64,000 nucleotides of DNA, taken from the NCBI RefSeq assembly GCF_014645515.1, contig NZ_BMLW01000003.1, forward strand, positions 332,689-396,688. Direction: 5' to 3'. The notes beneath the pieces are model-generated. The model had not been told where the DNA came from. It saw only the letters and a program-made list of their open reading frames with translations, and did not search any database. Of the stretch, positions 41,960 to 51,895 are shown one piece after another. Both the position numbers and the translations under genes were made by a program. How positions within the stretch are numbered: the stretch's first letter is position 1; each line of letters opens with the position of its first letter. Source of the stretch: Oceanobacillus neutriphilus (GTDB lineage Bacteria > Bacillota > Bacilli > Bacillales > Amphibacillaceae).

Positions 41960-41986
41960 TACGTTTTAAATCTTCGTTTGGTTTCA
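41960..41986 (-). promoter_or_regulatory. SigW-type promoter of yuaF-floT
   Basis: On the minus strand TGAAAC (41986-41981) and CGTA (41963-41960) are 17 bp apart, next to the SigW consensus TGAAAC-N16-CGTA. The yuaFG operon of B. subtilis is in the SigW regulon, so the same envelope-stress control is likely here. Confidence 0.75.
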
Positions 41987-42082
41987 AATTTTTGTTTCTT
42001 ATCGGGAGACAGATTCTATTTTATCATAAATAAACGTGAAAAATTCCCTGTGAATGAAGTTTCATAGTTATATTATTATAAT

Positions 42083-42115
42083 AAAACAGAGGCCTCTTTA
42101 AAAAAGGGCCTCTTT
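42083..42115 (-). terminator. Terminator after the Spo0E-like gene
   Basis: On the minus strand AGAGGCC pairs with GGCCTCT and is followed by GTTTTATT. Confidence 0.65.
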
Positions 42116-42126
42116 CACCATTTATG

Positions 42127-42306
42127 TTAATTATTTAAAAGAACTAATCTATTCATCAGCTCATCTAATTCTTGGCTGCAGTTAACGGTTTCTTGGGCTG
42201 CCAGACCATTCTTCTGGGCCTGTTGCAGCATTTCACTCCTCTTTTTAACAATGGAAAGTACAATGGCTTCCCTTTTGTGCTTATCAACTTTCTCTTCAGA
42301 ATTCAT
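42127..42306 (-). CDS. Spo0E-like aspartyl-phosphate phosphatase
   Basis: 59 residues. The Spo0E-family signature S-x-x-LD-x-L (SQELDELMNRL, residues 44-54) is in the second helix of a predicted two-helix hairpin. Spo0E, YisI and YnzD proteins remove the phosphate from Spo0A~P and delay sporulation. The start is ATG 42306; the ribosome-binding site AAAGGTG is rather far upstream, so translation may be weak. It reads leftward with its own terminator, just downstream of rocR, with no known link to it. Confidence 0.8.
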   Translation of the reverse strand: MNSEEKVDKHKREAIVLSIVKKRSEMLQQAQKNGLAAQETVNCSQELDELMNRLVLLNN

Positions 42307-42472
42307 ATCTCATACTCTGCACCTTTCTTAGTAATATTTGGCTGCGATTAATAACGTGAATAAAAGTTCTGTTATCAAAGTACCAAAAGAATTATCGCAA
42401 AAAGTGAAATAAAATGGAATGCTTTCGACAAAACTAGTAATTAGTTTATTTCTTTCGACAAATTTTATGGAG

Positions 42473-43834
42473 CTATTCAGATAGATTATATTTTTTTATT
42501 TTTTGGTACAGAGTAACACGAGATATGCCCAGCTGCTTAGCTGCCTTGGATTTATTACCATTACATAATTCCAAAGCCTGCTCAATAGATGTTTTCTCCA
42601 TACTCTCCTTTTCCAGAGGCAGTGACTCTGGATGGGCTAGAGGAGGGGTTGAAAATGAAACAGGAAGGAAACTTAGCATATCTTGTTTTGTTAGGGTTGC
42701 CCCTTCATGCAGGATAATGACCCGTTCCATCAAATTTCTAATTTCTCTTATATTCCCGGGCCAATGATATTGCCGCAATACTTCCATTGTTTCTGCAGGA
42801 AGCTTAGGGATAGAAGCCTGGTATTTAAGGGCAAATTGCTTTAAAAACGTTTCTGCGAGTATCTCAATATCTTTTTTACGGTCACGCAAAGGAGGCATCG
42901 TTAATTGAATCACATTTAATCGATAAAATAAATCCGATCTGAATTTATTTTCCTGCATTAATTTATCCAAATCCTGATTTGTTGCTGCTATAAAACGAAC
43001 ATCAATTTGTTTTCCGCGGGAATCACCGATACGATAAATACGATTTTCCTGCAAAACCCGTAAAAGCTTCACCTGCATATCTAAAGGCAGTTCTCCGACT
43101 TCATCTAAAAAAATAGTCCCGCCATCAGCCATTTCAATTTTTCCGGCTTTTCCACCTTTTTCTGCGCCAGTAAAGGAGCCGCTCTCATACCCGAATAATT
43201 CACTCTCGAACAGTGCTTGAGGAATTGCGCCGCAATTGACCGGAATAAAAGGGGCGTTTTTTCTGTTACTGGCATCATGAATAGCTCTCGCACATACTTC
43301 TTTTCCTGTGCCGCTTTCTCCAAGGATCAAGGTAGTCGCATCTGTATCAGCTGTTTTGCTGGCAAGCCGGATCATCTGGTGAAGTGCTTGACTTTCTCCT
43401 ACTAATTTTGCAAAAGGAGAACCGGAGGAGGCAGGTCTCATTTTCTGCTTCAGTTCCTGCAGCTCCTGAGAGGTGCTTTCTAAATTGTCGTTCAGTTTCA
43501 CAATATGTGTAACATCCCGTTCAATAGAAATCACACCGATTAATGAATTTTCCTGATTGAAGACAGGGGAGGTATTTACGACAACATGTTTGTCTTTTCT
43601 TGGTCGATGGTAGGCATTTTTAACAGGCTTCATGGTTCTTAAAACTTTCATTACCATCAGATCATCATGTGAAAAAAAATCAGTAATAGGGTGGTTGATA
43701 ATTTGTTCTTTAGCAATTTGATAGGTTTGTTCTGCAGCCATATTCCAATAGATTACTTTTTTCTCAGTGTTGACAATAGTAATAGCATCATCTTCGGATT
43801 GTAATAATTCTTCAAAGAAAAAAACCTCATTCAT
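42473..43834 (-). CDS. rocR: Sigma-54-dependent activator RocR
   Basis: 453 residues (B. subtilis RocR about 461). An N-terminal PAS domain (about 10-110) is followed by the AAA+ core with Walker A LGESGTGKEV, the sigma-54 contact loop GSFTGA (usual form GAFTGA), FLDEVGELPLDMQVKLLRVL, and a C-terminal Fis-type HTH (KAAKQLGISRVTLYQKIKKY). RocR senses ornithine or citrulline and activates arginine-degradation genes. It is divergent from rocA, whose sigma-54 promoter and palindromic upstream sites lie between the two genes. Confidence 0.92.
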   Translation of the reverse strand: MNEVFFFEELLQSEDDAITIVNTEKKVIYWNMAAEQTYQIAKEQIINHPITDFFSHDDLMVMKVLRTMKPVKNAYHRPRKDKHVVVNTSPVFNQENSLIGVISIERDVTHIVKLNDNLESTSQELQELKQKMRPASSGSPFAKLVGESQALHQMIRLASKTADTDATTLILGESGTGKEVCARAIHDASNRKNAPFIPVNCGAIPQALFESELFGYESGSFTGAEKGGKAGKIEMADGGTIFLDEVGELPLDMQVKLLRVLQENRIYRIGDSRGKQIDVRFIAATNQDLDKLMQENKFRSDLFYRLNVIQLTMPPLRDRKKDIEILAETFLKQFALKYQASIPKLPAETMEVLRQYHWPGNIREIRNLMERVIILHEGATLTKQDMLSFLPVSFSTPPLAHPESLPLEKESMEKTSIEQALELCNGNKSKAAKQLGISRVTLYQKIKKYNLSE

Positions 43835-43882
43835 ATGATCACCTCAAAATGTAAAGGAATGTGTAAACTGTCTTTGCAATAT

Positions 43883-43901
43883 GTGTAAGTATACTTTACA
43901 C
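43883..43901 (+). promoter_or_regulatory. RocR upstream activating site (proposed)
   Basis: GTGTAA (43883-43888) and TTACAC (43896-43901) form a palindrome around GTATAC, with another GTGTAA at 43861-43866. It lies about 110-125 bp before the sigma-54 promoter of rocA, the usual enhancer distance. Confidence 0.65.
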
Positions 43902-44009
43902 TATTGTAAATATAAAACATAGATAAAAGCAATAGAAAAATTATAAAAATGAAACCGTTATCATAGTTTTCAAGGTTTCGACAGTATTATTTCAACTTTG
44001 AAGCTAAAA

Positions 44010-44027
44010 TTGGCACGTTTTTTGCTT
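44010..44027 (+). promoter_or_regulatory. Sigma-54 (SigL) promoter of rocA
   Basis: TTGGCAC...TTTGCTT: the invariant GG (44012-44013) and GC (44024-44025) are exactly 10 bp apart, a full -24/-12 promoter. It lies 46 bp before the rocA start and pairs with the adjacent activator RocR. Confidence 0.92.
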
Positions 44028-44070
44028 GTAAGTAGTATAGGGTCAAATCATTTTCTAGGGGGTATTTTAC

Positions 44071-45618
44071 ATGGTATTACCATTTAAACATGAACCATTT
44101 ACTGATTTTAAGGTAGAAGAAAATAAAAAACAGCTTGAGACTGCTTTAAGCGCTGTTCGTACAGAGCTGGGCAAGGAGTATCCTCTTGTAATTAACGGGG
44201 AGAAAATTTATACAGAGGATAAGCTGATATCAATTAACTCAGCCAATAAGGAAGAAGTGATTGGAAAAGTATCCAAAGCAACGAAAGAACATGTAGAACA
44301 GGCTTTTGAAGCAGCAGTAGAGGCTTATGAGAGCTGGAGAAAAGTCCCTGTTGAAGATCGTGCGCATGTTTTATTCCGTGCTGCAGCTATTGTGCGCCGA
44401 CGTAAGCAAGAATTTTCTGCATGGCTGATTCAAGATGCCGGAAAGCCGTGGGATCAGGCAGATGGTGATATTGCGGAAGGAATTGACTTCCTGGAATATT
44501 ATGGCCGTCAGATGCTGGAGCTTGATCAGGGGAAACACGTTGAAGATCGTATAACTGAAAACAATAAATACTTTTATAAAGCTATGGGCCCGGGTGTAGT
44601 TATCCCGCCATGGAATTTCGCTTTTGCTATTGTATGTGGAACAGTTGCAGCACCAATTGTTGCAGGAAACCCAGTATTGCTAAAGCCTTCTGAAAACACG
44701 CCGGTTATTGCATATAAACTTGTGGAAGTTTTAGAAGAAGCAGGTCTTCCAAAAGGGGTATTAAATTTTGTGCCTGGAGATCCAAAGGAAATTGGAGATT
44801 ATCTGGTAGATCATAAAGATACTCATTTTATTAACTTTACCGGGTCCAGAGCGACAGGCGTCCGTATTTTTGAACGCGCTGCTAAAATTCAGGAAGGTCA
44901 GCAGCATCTGAAGCGAGTTATTGCAGAAATGGGAGGGAAGGACACCATTATTGTGGATGAAACTGCAGATTTAGATCTGGCTGCAGAATCTATTGTTCAT
45001 TCTGCATTTGGTTTCTCAGGACAAAAATGTTCTGCGTGTTCCCGTGCTATCATTCATGAGGATGTCTATGAGGAAGTCATAGAGAAGTCTATTGAAATTG
45101 CGAAGACATTAACAGTCGGAAATCCATCAGAAGAAAATGTTTATATGGCTTCTGTTATTAATCAAGCGCAATTTGATAAAATTAAAAATTATATAGAAAT
45201 CGGTAAAGAAGAAGGAGAGCTTGTTTTTGGTGGAGAAGCAGATGACACCAATGGGTTCTTTATCTATCCGACAATTTTCAAAGATTTAGATCCTAAGGCA
45301 CGCATTATGCAGGAGGAAATTTTTGGACCTGTTGTTGCTTTTGCAAAAGCAAAGGATTTTGATGAACTGTTGGAAATAGCAAATAATACAGAATACGGTC
45401 TGACTGGAGCTGTAATATCTACAAATCGAGCACATTTAGAAAGAGCCCGGGAAGACTTTCATGTAGGTAACCTCTATTTTAATCGCGGCTGCACAGCAGC
45501 AATTGTCGGCTATCAGCCGTTTGGCGGGTTTAAAATGTCAGGAACAGATTCTAAAGCTGGAGGACCGGATTATCTGCAGCATTTCTTAGAAGCCAAGATT
45601 GTATCTGAACAGTTTTAA
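44071..45618 (+). CDS. rocA: 1-pyrroline-5-carboxylate dehydrogenase
   Basis: 515 residues, same size as B. subtilis RocA. It oxidises glutamate-semialdehyde/P5C to glutamate with NAD. Aldehyde-dehydrogenase landmarks: [28 protein letters not shown], catalytic glutamate in [12 protein letters not shown], catalytic cysteine in [12 protein letters not shown], and [10 protein letters not shown]. Expression depends on the sigma-54 promoter and RocR. putB follows after a terminator-like hairpin. Confidence 0.96.
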   Translation: MVLPFKHEPFTDFKVEENKKQLETALSAVRTELGKEYPLVINGEKIYTEDKLISINSANKEEVIGKVSKATKEHVEQAFEAAVEAYESWRKVPVEDRAHVLFRAAAIVRRRKQEFSAWLIQDAGKPWDQADGDIAEGIDFLEYYGRQMLELDQGKHVEDRITENNKYFYKAMGPGVVIPPWNFAFAIVCGTVAAPIVAGNPVLLKPSENTPVIAYKLVEVLEEAGLPKGVLNFVPGDPKEIGDYLVDHKDTHFINFTGSRATGVRIFERAAKIQEGQQHLKRVIAEMGGKDTIIVDETADLDLAAESIVHSAFGFSGQKCSACSRAIIHEDVYEEVIEKSIEIAKTLTVGNPSEENVYMASVINQAQFDKIKNYIEIGKEEGELVFGGEADDTNGFFIYPTIFKDLDPKARIMQEEIFGPVVAFAKAKDFDELLEIANNTEYGLTGAVISTNRAHLERAREDFHVGNLYFNRGCTAAIVGYQPFGGFKMSGTDSKAGGPDYLQHFLEAKIVSEQF

Positions 45619-45628
45619 TAAATGAAGG

Positions 45629-45682
45629 TTTCCCTGTAAGCAGAAGAAAACATCATTCTTTGCTTAGAGGGAGCTTTTTATC
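45629..45682 (+). terminator. Terminator after rocA
   Basis: TCCCTGTAAGCAGAAG pairs imperfectly with CTTTGCTTAGAGGGA and ends in TTTTT. Confidence 0.6.
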
Positions 45683-45795
45683 ATTTCAGATTTATTTGAG
45701 AAGGTTAGAGTTTTTCTAAGATAATAAACGGCAGGGACAGATATAAAAAAGCTCTGCAAACACATAGTTTGTTTTGGGAGATGGGGGAAGTTATA

Positions 45796-46800
45796 ATGGC
45801 GAGCTTGGCAAAGGATTTTTTTATAGGGCTTTCAAACAATGAAATTTTAAATAAAAGTGCTAAAAAATTCGGGGCGCGCTTTGGAGCAGAGCGCTTTGTA
45901 GCCGGGACTGATTTTGATGCGGTTATTCCTGTTATCAGGGAATTAAACCAAAAAAAGATATCTTGTACAATGGATCACCTCGGCGAGTTCGTGACAGACA
46001 GAGAAGAGTCAGAACGTGCTAAAGAGAAAATTATTCATATGCTTCATCAAATTCATAAAGAGAATTTAGATTGTCACGTGTCTATTAAGTTAACGCAATT
46101 AGGCTTAGACATAGAAGAGTCTTTCTGTATTCAAAATGTGGAACAAATTTTAAAAGCAGCAAATGATTATCATATTTTTGTGAATATTGACATGGAGAAG
46201 TATAGCCACTATGGAAAGACTTTAGAGATTTTAAAGCTGCTTCGTCAAAGATATTCTAATATCGGTACAGTCATACAGACTTATTTGTACGATGTGGAGA
46301 AAGACATAGAAGAGCTCGAGGATGTACGGCTGCGTATTGTAAAAGGAGCCTATAAAGAAGAAAGCACGGTAGCATATTCTACTAAAGAAGAGATCGATAA
46401 CAATTTCCTTGCAATTGCTAAGAAAAGACTGCTTGGAAAAGCTTATACTTCTATTGCAACACATGATCACCGTATTATCAATGAGCTGAAGAAGTTTATA
46501 GAAGAACATCAAATTTCTAAAGATAACTTTGAATTTCAAATGCTTTATGGTTTCCGTGTAGATATGCAGCATCAAATTGTAAAAGAAGGCTATCGATTCT
46601 GTACGTATATTCCGTTTGGAGAAGATTGGTTCGGCTACTTTATGCGCCGTCTGGCAGAGAGGCCGCAGAATCTGAATCTGCTTGTAAAGGATGTTTTTTA
46701 TACAGAGGAAAATAAGATAAAAAAACAGCCAATTATCATAGGTTCGGCAGTACTGGCACTGCTGTTCTTTCTTGGGAAGCGAAAGAAGAAAGAATATTAG
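45796..46800 (+). CDS. putB: Proline dehydrogenase with C-terminal membrane segment
   Basis: 334 residues from ATG 45796, with GGGGGAAG upstream; the ATG at 45769 lies before that site. This is a monofunctional flavin-dependent PRODH: MDHLGEFVTD near residue 60, VKLTQLG, VKGAYKE, and the active-site block YIPFGEDWFGYFMRRLAERP near 285-305. It oxidises proline to P5C, which RocA then converts. B. subtilis PutB is about 303 residues; the extra tail here has a hydrophobic segment PIIIGSAVLALLFFLG and a basic end, so it looks like a membrane anchor. Confidence 0.92.
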   Translation: MASLAKDFFIGLSNNEILNKSAKKFGARFGAERFVAGTDFDAVIPVIRELNQKKISCTMDHLGEFVTDREESERAKEKIIHMLHQIHKENLDCHVSIKLTQLGLDIEESFCIQNVEQILKAANDYHIFVNIDMEKYSHYGKTLEILKLLRQRYSNIGTVIQTYLYDVEKDIEELEDVRLRIVKGAYKEESTVAYSTKEEIDNNFLAIAKKRLLGKAYTSIATHDHRIINELKKFIEEHQISKDNFEFQMLYGFRVDMQHQIVKEGYRFCTYIPFGEDWFGYFMRRLAERPQNLNLLVKDVFYTEENKIKKQPIIIGSAVLALLFFLGKRKKKEY

Positions 46801-46884
46801 AAAATACTTTTGAATGTAACCTTTTTAAGTTAGATGGTACAATAGGCTAATAAACAAGTTAGCTTTAAGGAAGGATGCATTCAA

Positions 46885-47919
46885 ATGAGTAAATACTTTG
46901 GTTACGCAGGAACATACACAAGAAAGACAAGCCAGGGAGTATATCGATTTACCTTGGATACAGAGAAAGGACAGCTGTCTGCTTCTGAGATAGCAGCAGA
47001 GCTTGGAAGTCCGACATATATTAATTTTAATGAAAAGCAAGATTTCTTATATGCTGTTGCCCAGGAAGGGGATATGGGAGGCGTAAATGCTTTCCGTGTT
47101 GATAAAACAAGCGGTGAATTACTTCCGGTAAACGGTCAATTGGTAGAAGGAAACCCTCCTTGTTATGTAGAGGCTGCAGAAAATATAGTGTTAACAGGAA
47201 ATTACCATAAGGGAAATGTTGGACTCCATTTTATAAATGAAGATGGAGAAGTAGAACAGGGCCATTTTACAAATCATGAAGGAAATGGTCCGCATGAGAG
47301 ACAAGAAAAACCACATGTTCATTTCACTGGATTTACACCAGATAAAAAATTTGTTGTCGTTGCAGATTTGGGAACAGATCGTTTAGTAACATATAAGGTA
47401 GAAGATTCCTCTTTGAAAGAAGTAAGTACCTTTCATGCAAAGCCGGGAAGCGGACCAAGGCATATTACGTTTCATCCCAATAAACCAATTGCTTACTTAA
47501 TTACAGAACTTTCTACAGAAGTTATTGTTTTAGACTATAATCGTGAAACAGGGGAATTTACGGAGAAGCAGACGATTCTTGCAAAACCTGCTGATTTTAA
47601 AGAAACAAATGATGCAAGTGCCATCCATATCACTTCAGATGGAAAGTTTCTTTATACCGGCAATCGCGGGCATAACAGTATAGCTTCATTTAAAGTCGAT
47701 GAAAATAGCGGCGAATTGACATTCCTTGAATTTACAGCATCTGGCGGAGATTGGCCACGAGACTTTGTTCTTGATCCCACGGAACAATTCCTGCTTGCTT
47801 CTAATCAGAACACTGGAAATGTTGTGCTGTTTAACAGAGATACAGAAACAGGAAAATTAACGCAGACAGATCAGGTAATTGATGTACCAGAAGTAGTTTG
47901 TGTGAAATTTCTTTCATAA
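46885..47919 (+). CDS. Lactonase, 6-phosphogluconolactonase-type beta-propeller
   Basis: 344 residues, seven-bladed propeller of the YkgB/Pgl (YbhE) type. It opens YFGYAGTYTRKTSQGVYRF, and has PGSGPRHITFHPNKP and TGNRGHNSIASFKVD, the repeated metal and substrate motifs of the family. It probably hydrolyses 6-phosphogluconolactone or a related lactone in the cytoplasm. AAGGAAGG precedes the ATG. It is a single gene, with a bidirectional terminator against htpX. Confidence 0.9.
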   Translation: MSKYFGYAGTYTRKTSQGVYRFTLDTEKGQLSASEIAAELGSPTYINFNEKQDFLYAVAQEGDMGGVNAFRVDKTSGELLPVNGQLVEGNPPCYVEAAENIVLTGNYHKGNVGLHFINEDGEVEQGHFTNHEGNGPHERQEKPHVHFTGFTPDKKFVVVADLGTDRLVTYKVEDSSLKEVSTFHAKPGSGPRHITFHPNKPIAYLITELSTEVIVLDYNRETGEFTEKQTILAKPADFKETNDASAIHITSDGKFLYTGNRGHNSIASFKVDENSGELTFLEFTASGGDWPRDFVLDPTEQFLLASNQNTGNVVLFNRDTETGKLTQTDQVIDVPEVVCVKFLS

Positions 47920-47927
47920 TTAAGTAT

Positions 47928-47987
47928 TAAAAAACTTCCTTCTGCGGAAGAGTGTAAACTCTCCATAGAAGGAAGTTTATTTTTTTA
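47928..47987. terminator. Bidirectional terminator
   Basis: AAAAAACTTCCTTCT and AGAAGGAAGTTTATTTTTTT flank an inner hairpin; it lies between the convergent lactonase and htpX genes. Confidence 0.8.
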
Positions 47988-48890
47988 ACGCTGTTCTAAT
48001 CTGGCAATTCGTTCCTCCAGTGGGGGATGAGAGGATAAAGCTTTAAAAATAGCGGATTTATTACTGATTTTCATTGTTTGAATTGCTGTATCATTTGTGT
48101 GATCATCTGCTTCTGCACGATTAATATAGGCTTTTAAAGAGTGTAAAGCATGCGTCATTTTATCTTTTCCTGCTAAATCAGCGCCGCCTCGATCTGCGTG
48201 ATATTCCCGATGTCTGGAATAAGCACTGACGACAAAACTTCCTAAAATAGAAAATAAGATTTGAAAAATAATAATAGCGGCGAATTGAACGATCCATTGC
48301 AGCTCAGAACGTACAAATCTGGAAACAATCATAGCAGCAACACGGGATAAGAAAACGACAAATGTATTAATAATTCCTTGTAATAAAGTCATTGTTACCA
48401 TATCACCGTTTGCTACGTGAGCTACTTCGTGCGCAATTACTCCCTCTACCGCATCATCATCCATGCTATCCAGCAGCCCTTGAGACACAGCAACTAAAGA
48501 ACGTTTCTTACTCGGTCCTGTTGCAAATGCATTTACCTCATGAGAAGGGTAAATACCAACCTGTGGTGTGTGGCTCAGTCCTGCAGCACGGGATAACCGT
48601 TCTACTTTTTCATAAACAGCACGTTCCTGACCGCTGACAGCATTATTTGGGTCAATTATCCTGACCTTCATCATGGTTTTGGCCATCCAGCGTGACAACC
48701 CTAAAGAAATAAAGGAGCCGGTGAAACCTACAATAATACTAAACACCATAAGTGAAAGGTAATTAATTCCACCATCTGAACGATAGCTTGGTCCAATATC
48801 AAATATACTTGTAATAATGGACCAGACAATGACGATTGTCGTCAAAACTAAGATGTTTGTTAACAGAAATAAAGTAATTCTTTTCCCCAT
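47985..48890 (-). CDS. htpX: Membrane zinc protease HtpX
   Basis: 301 residues from ATG 48890 with AGGAGG 6 bases upstream (B. subtilis HtpX about 298). Two N-terminal membrane helices and a second pair in the middle surround the M48 active site [13 protein letters not shown]; the third ligand Glu is in [14 protein letters not shown]. It degrades misfolded membrane proteins. It is monocistronic. Confidence 0.95.
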   Translation of the reverse strand: MGKRITLFLLTNILVLTTIVIVWSIITSIFDIGPSYRSDGGINYLSLMVFSIIVGFTGSFISLGLSRWMAKTMMKVRIIDPNNAVSGQERAVYEKVERLSRAAGLSHTPQVGIYPSHEVNAFATGPSKKRSLVAVSQGLLDSMDDDAVEGVIAHEVAHVANGDMVTMTLLQGIINTFVVFLSRVAAMIVSRFVRSELQWIVQFAAIIIFQILFSILGSFVVSAYSRHREYHADRGGADLAGKDKMTHALHSLKAYINRAEADDHTNDTAIQTMKISNKSAIFKALSSHPPLEERIARLEQR

Positions 48891-48947
48891 AAATAACCTC
48901 CTGATGAATTTTCTCTTTTCTAAATCATTCAACTTTCGCACCTGAGA

Positions 48948-49360
48948 ATAAGCATCTATACCTTGCTATTCCAGAATGAACATGTTCATCATTTATCCTG
49001 TTTGTATGTTGTTAAATCATCCTTCTATTGAAATAAAAATTGTGTATAGCTCCGCTCCGACCAACCACTACGCTTTCCGACGTACAGGACGTACTAGTGC
49101 AGACGTTGCAACAGGACGTTGCGATTTTAGTCTGCCATGGGGACGGCTTCAGCTAACTTGAAAAGAAACCCGCTTTTCAAGTGGATCTTCAGCTCGCCCT
49201 GTTCCCATAGGAGTCTACGTGGTTGGTCTGCGCTTAGTTAGGCTTCTACAGCGAATGACAGAAATCATATCCTGATGGAGTTGTAGGAAATCATCGCTTT
49301 TTGCTTGATGAATAGATCATTTTAGCGTTTCAAATGGTTGATTTGGCAATTAAAATTATG
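48948..49360. repeat. Palindromic intergenic repeat, copy A, with a 58-bp insertion
   Basis: About 350 bp closely match the copy at 63.3 kb in the same orientation, including flanks. The core runs from GACCAACCAC (49059-49068) to GTGGTTGGTC (49219-49228), with an inner hairpin CTTGAAAAG...CTTTTCAAG. Relative to the other copy, 58 bp (49079-49136) are inserted inside the left half, containing two ACAGGACGT direct repeats. No gene is supported in 48891-49551. Confidence 0.8.
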
Positions 49361-49551
49361 CCACAGCACACAGCATGGATAGTATATAAGTTCAACTTAT
49401 ATAAATCATATCATATTTTTTCCGGCAGGCTGAACTGTTATCTAGCTTGCAAATGTAAATTCTTAAAAAAGAGAATAACTGTAAATAATGTAAACGCATT
49501 CAATTGCTGGTATAATAGAAAGTAATGTTGAGAGAGAGGCGGGGGTTTTTA

Positions 49552-51168
49552 GTGAGTAAATTTCAATGGAACAGTGCCGGTCAATTGCGGCAGCTGCTAA
49601 ATGAGCTTGTCACCTGGAAAAGTATCAGTCTTTCAGAAGGAGAAAAACAGTTTCCCAGAAAGTTGTATGCAAAGCTTCAAGATTTAGATTATTTTCATAA
49701 AAATCCTTCTTACTTAAATTTACATGAGGCAGATCAGCGTCGTAAGCTTTTAACTGCTTTATATAAACATCCGGATGCCAGGCAAACAATTTGTTTAATT
49801 AGTCATTTCGATACAGTAAATACGGAGGAATACGGTTCCTTAGAGCCGCTTGCTACACAGCCGGAGGAGCTTACCAAAGTATATTTGGAACAAAAGGATA
49901 CCTTTACAAGAGATATTCGTGCAGATATTGAATCTGGAGATTTCTTATTTGGACGCGGAACAATGGATATGAAGATGGGTCTTGTCATGCATATGAGCTT
50001 GATTGAACAGGCAAGTATAGAGGAGTGGCCGATTAATTTGGTTCTATTGACAGTCCCGGATGAAGAGGTGAATTCCGCTGGGATGCGCTATGCAATACCT
50101 GCACTTATTGATTTACAGAAACAGCATAATATAACCTATACTCTGTTTTTAAATAGTGAGCCGACCTTTAGGCATAATCCCAAAGATAACACTCACTATA
50201 TTTATAGCGGAACGATTGGAAAGATACTGGGGGGAGCTTTATTTTATGGAAAGGAAACGCATGCCGGGGAGCCTTTAAGCGGAATGACGTCCCCATTTAT
50301 ATCTTCATTTTTAACAAGAGAGATGGAATGGAATCCGATTTTTCAGGAAACGGCGCTGGAAGAAACTGCTCCGCTGCCCGTTACACTGCAGCAAACCGAT
50401 TTACGGCTGCGCTATTCTACACAAACACCATATCGTTCTTCAGCTTTATATAATATTTTTCTTTTAGAGAGGACTGTTGAGGAAGCCTTCGCATTATTTG
50501 AGCAGACTGCAAAAAAAGCAGCATTACAATGCAATGAACGGTATAAACAGATATGTAAAGATAATCAGGTACAGCCGATTGGGCATGTCAAAGTAATTGC
50601 CTATAGTGAGTTATTGGAGTATGCTAAGGATAAATTGGGCGAAGAATTTATTGAAGAATTGAAAAAAGATATTCATTATAATGATGAATATGATGACAGA
50701 GAAAAATCGCTGCGGATTACAGATAGTTTAATGATTCATTGTCAGGAGCTCGCACCTGCAATTGTAATTTTATTTGCACCGCCCTTTTATCCGTCTGTGA
50801 ATTCCAGTGGAAACCCTTTTGTAGAATTTTGTGTGGACTTTGTAGAAGGAGAAGCGAAAAAGAAATTTCAATTAGAGATAAAAAGGAGCCATTTCTTAAA
50901 TGGTATTTGTGATTTGAGCTATGTCAATTACCAGGGAAGTGATACGGATTTACAGGTTTATGAAGAAAATACACCAGTCTGGGGTGACTCCTATGAATTA
51001 CCGTTTTCGTCCATGCGTGAACTGAACGCACCTGTTTTAAATGTAGGGCCATTTGGTCATGATGCGCATAAAAGGACAGAAAGGCTGCATATAACCAATG
51101 CCTTTGAGCAATTTCCATATTTAATTCGTCAGCTCATTCTGCAAATTTCACAAAAAGAAGACAATTAG
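49552..51168 (+). CDS. rocB: RocB-like M20 peptidase family protein, arginine utilisation
   Basis: 538 residues. The N terminus LRQLLNELVTWKSISLSEGE and overall length follow RocB of B. subtilis (about 566). M20 metal-site motifs: SHFDTVNTEEYG (HxD), GRGTMDMKMGLVMH, and PDEEVNSAGM (EE). It is a cytoplasmic dinuclear-metal hydrolase associated with arginine breakdown; its exact reaction is unsettled. GTG 49552 is used after GAGGCGGGGG. It lies 3 kb from putB, separated by the lactonase, htpX and a repeat; no sigma-54 site was seen before it. Confidence 0.88.
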   Translation: MSKFQWNSAGQLRQLLNELVTWKSISLSEGEKQFPRKLYAKLQDLDYFHKNPSYLNLHEADQRRKLLTALYKHPDARQTICLISHFDTVNTEEYGSLEPLATQPEELTKVYLEQKDTFTRDIRADIESGDFLFGRGTMDMKMGLVMHMSLIEQASIEEWPINLVLLTVPDEEVNSAGMRYAIPALIDLQKQHNITYTLFLNSEPTFRHNPKDNTHYIYSGTIGKILGGALFYGKETHAGEPLSGMTSPFISSFLTREMEWNPIFQETALEETAPLPVTLQQTDLRLRYSTQTPYRSSALYNIFLLERTVEEAFALFEQTAKKAALQCNERYKQICKDNQVQPIGHVKVIAYSELLEYAKDKLGEEFIEELKKDIHYNDEYDDREKSLRITDSLMIHCQELAPAIVILFAPPFYPSVNSSGNPFVEFCVDFVEGEAKKKFQLEIKRSHFLNGICDLSYVNYQGSDTDLQVYEENTPVWGDSYELPFSSMRELNAPVLNVGPFGHDAHKRTERLHITNAFEQFPYLIRQLILQISQKEDN

Positions 51169-51245
51169 TCATATTTTTATTGATTTACCCATTATAAAAT
51201 AGAAGGAAATGCTTTATAATAAAATCAGAATGGAGGTGTAGTTCC

Positions 51246-51461
51246 ATGAGTCCAGCAAATATAGGTATTCCAGGTTTGATCTTGATTGTTGTACTTGCTT
51301 TAATTATTTTCGGTCCTAAAAAGCTTCCGGAAATCGGGAAGGCAGCCGGACAAACCTTAAGGGAATTCAAAAATTCAGCAAATAATATAATGTCTGAGGA
51401 AGACAAAAAGAACGAACTGCAAGAGAATAATGATGAATCAGGAAACAACTCAACAAAATAA
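51246..51461 (+). CDS. tatA: Sec-independent translocase subunit TatA
   Basis: 71 residues: a short outer N terminus, one helix ([18 protein letters not shown]), the [20 protein letters not shown] hinge and amphipathic helix, and an acidic tail. This is the full TatA/E pattern; the proteins form the pore of the twin-arginine pathway together with TatC. No tatC is nearby. GGAGG precedes the ATG, and a terminator follows. Confidence 0.95.
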   Translation: MSPANIGIPGLILIVVLALIIFGPKKLPEIGKAAGQTLREFKNSANNIMSEEDKKNELQENNDESGNNSTK

Positions 51462-51467
51462 GAAGTA

Positions 51468-51507
51468 CAAGGCGCCGTTTGATGTTTAAATCACGCGCCT
51501 TTTTTTA
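51468..51507 (+). terminator. Terminator after tatA
   Basis: AAGGCGC...GCGCCTTTTTTT, strong GC stem with T run. Confidence 0.85.
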
Positions 51508-51662
51508 TTTGAAAATAAACATAAAAATTGCTTGTAAAGAGGCTTTGCAGAGTATCTTTACAAGCGTTCATAATCACGATCTGTTTATACAAGCTAATTG
51601 CACGCAAAATAGCTGGTTAATCATAGAGAAGAGGAGGAAAAATTTTGATTACCATGGTGTCA

Positions 51663-51758
51663 TTAGCATCCCCAATAGGAAGTACCTACAATAATTAATA
51701 ATATGAATAAGACTACCAGCAGTGCAAAACCTCCGCCAAATTCATTATAACTGCTCAT
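51663..51758 (-). CDS. YjcZ family sporulation-associated peptide
   Basis: 31 residues beginning MSSYNEFGGGFALLVVLFIL, then LIIVG. The glycine-rich start and single hydrophobic helix are the YjcZ signature; such peptides are frequent in spore formers and sit in membranes. CAGGGGGTG lies 7-8 bases before ATG 51758. The usual VGYY-like end is replaced by SYWGC. Confidence 0.8.
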   Translation of the reverse strand: MSSYNEFGGGFALLVVLFILLIIVGTSYWGC

Positions 51759-51895
51759 TTATTTACACCCCCTGTAAGGTTAATATATGAAATGCTTTTC
51801 TGTTTGAGAGGGTATTTGACTAGAAAAAAGGAATTTAACCTACGAATATCGAATTAATCTCAGATACACATATTCTGTAATTTGAGGTGAAATCA

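Noticed and set aside
49334..49525. 63-codon plus-strand frame before rocB
   Set aside because: It begins in the flank of a repeat, has no ribosome-binding site, and is followed by the rocB promoter region.
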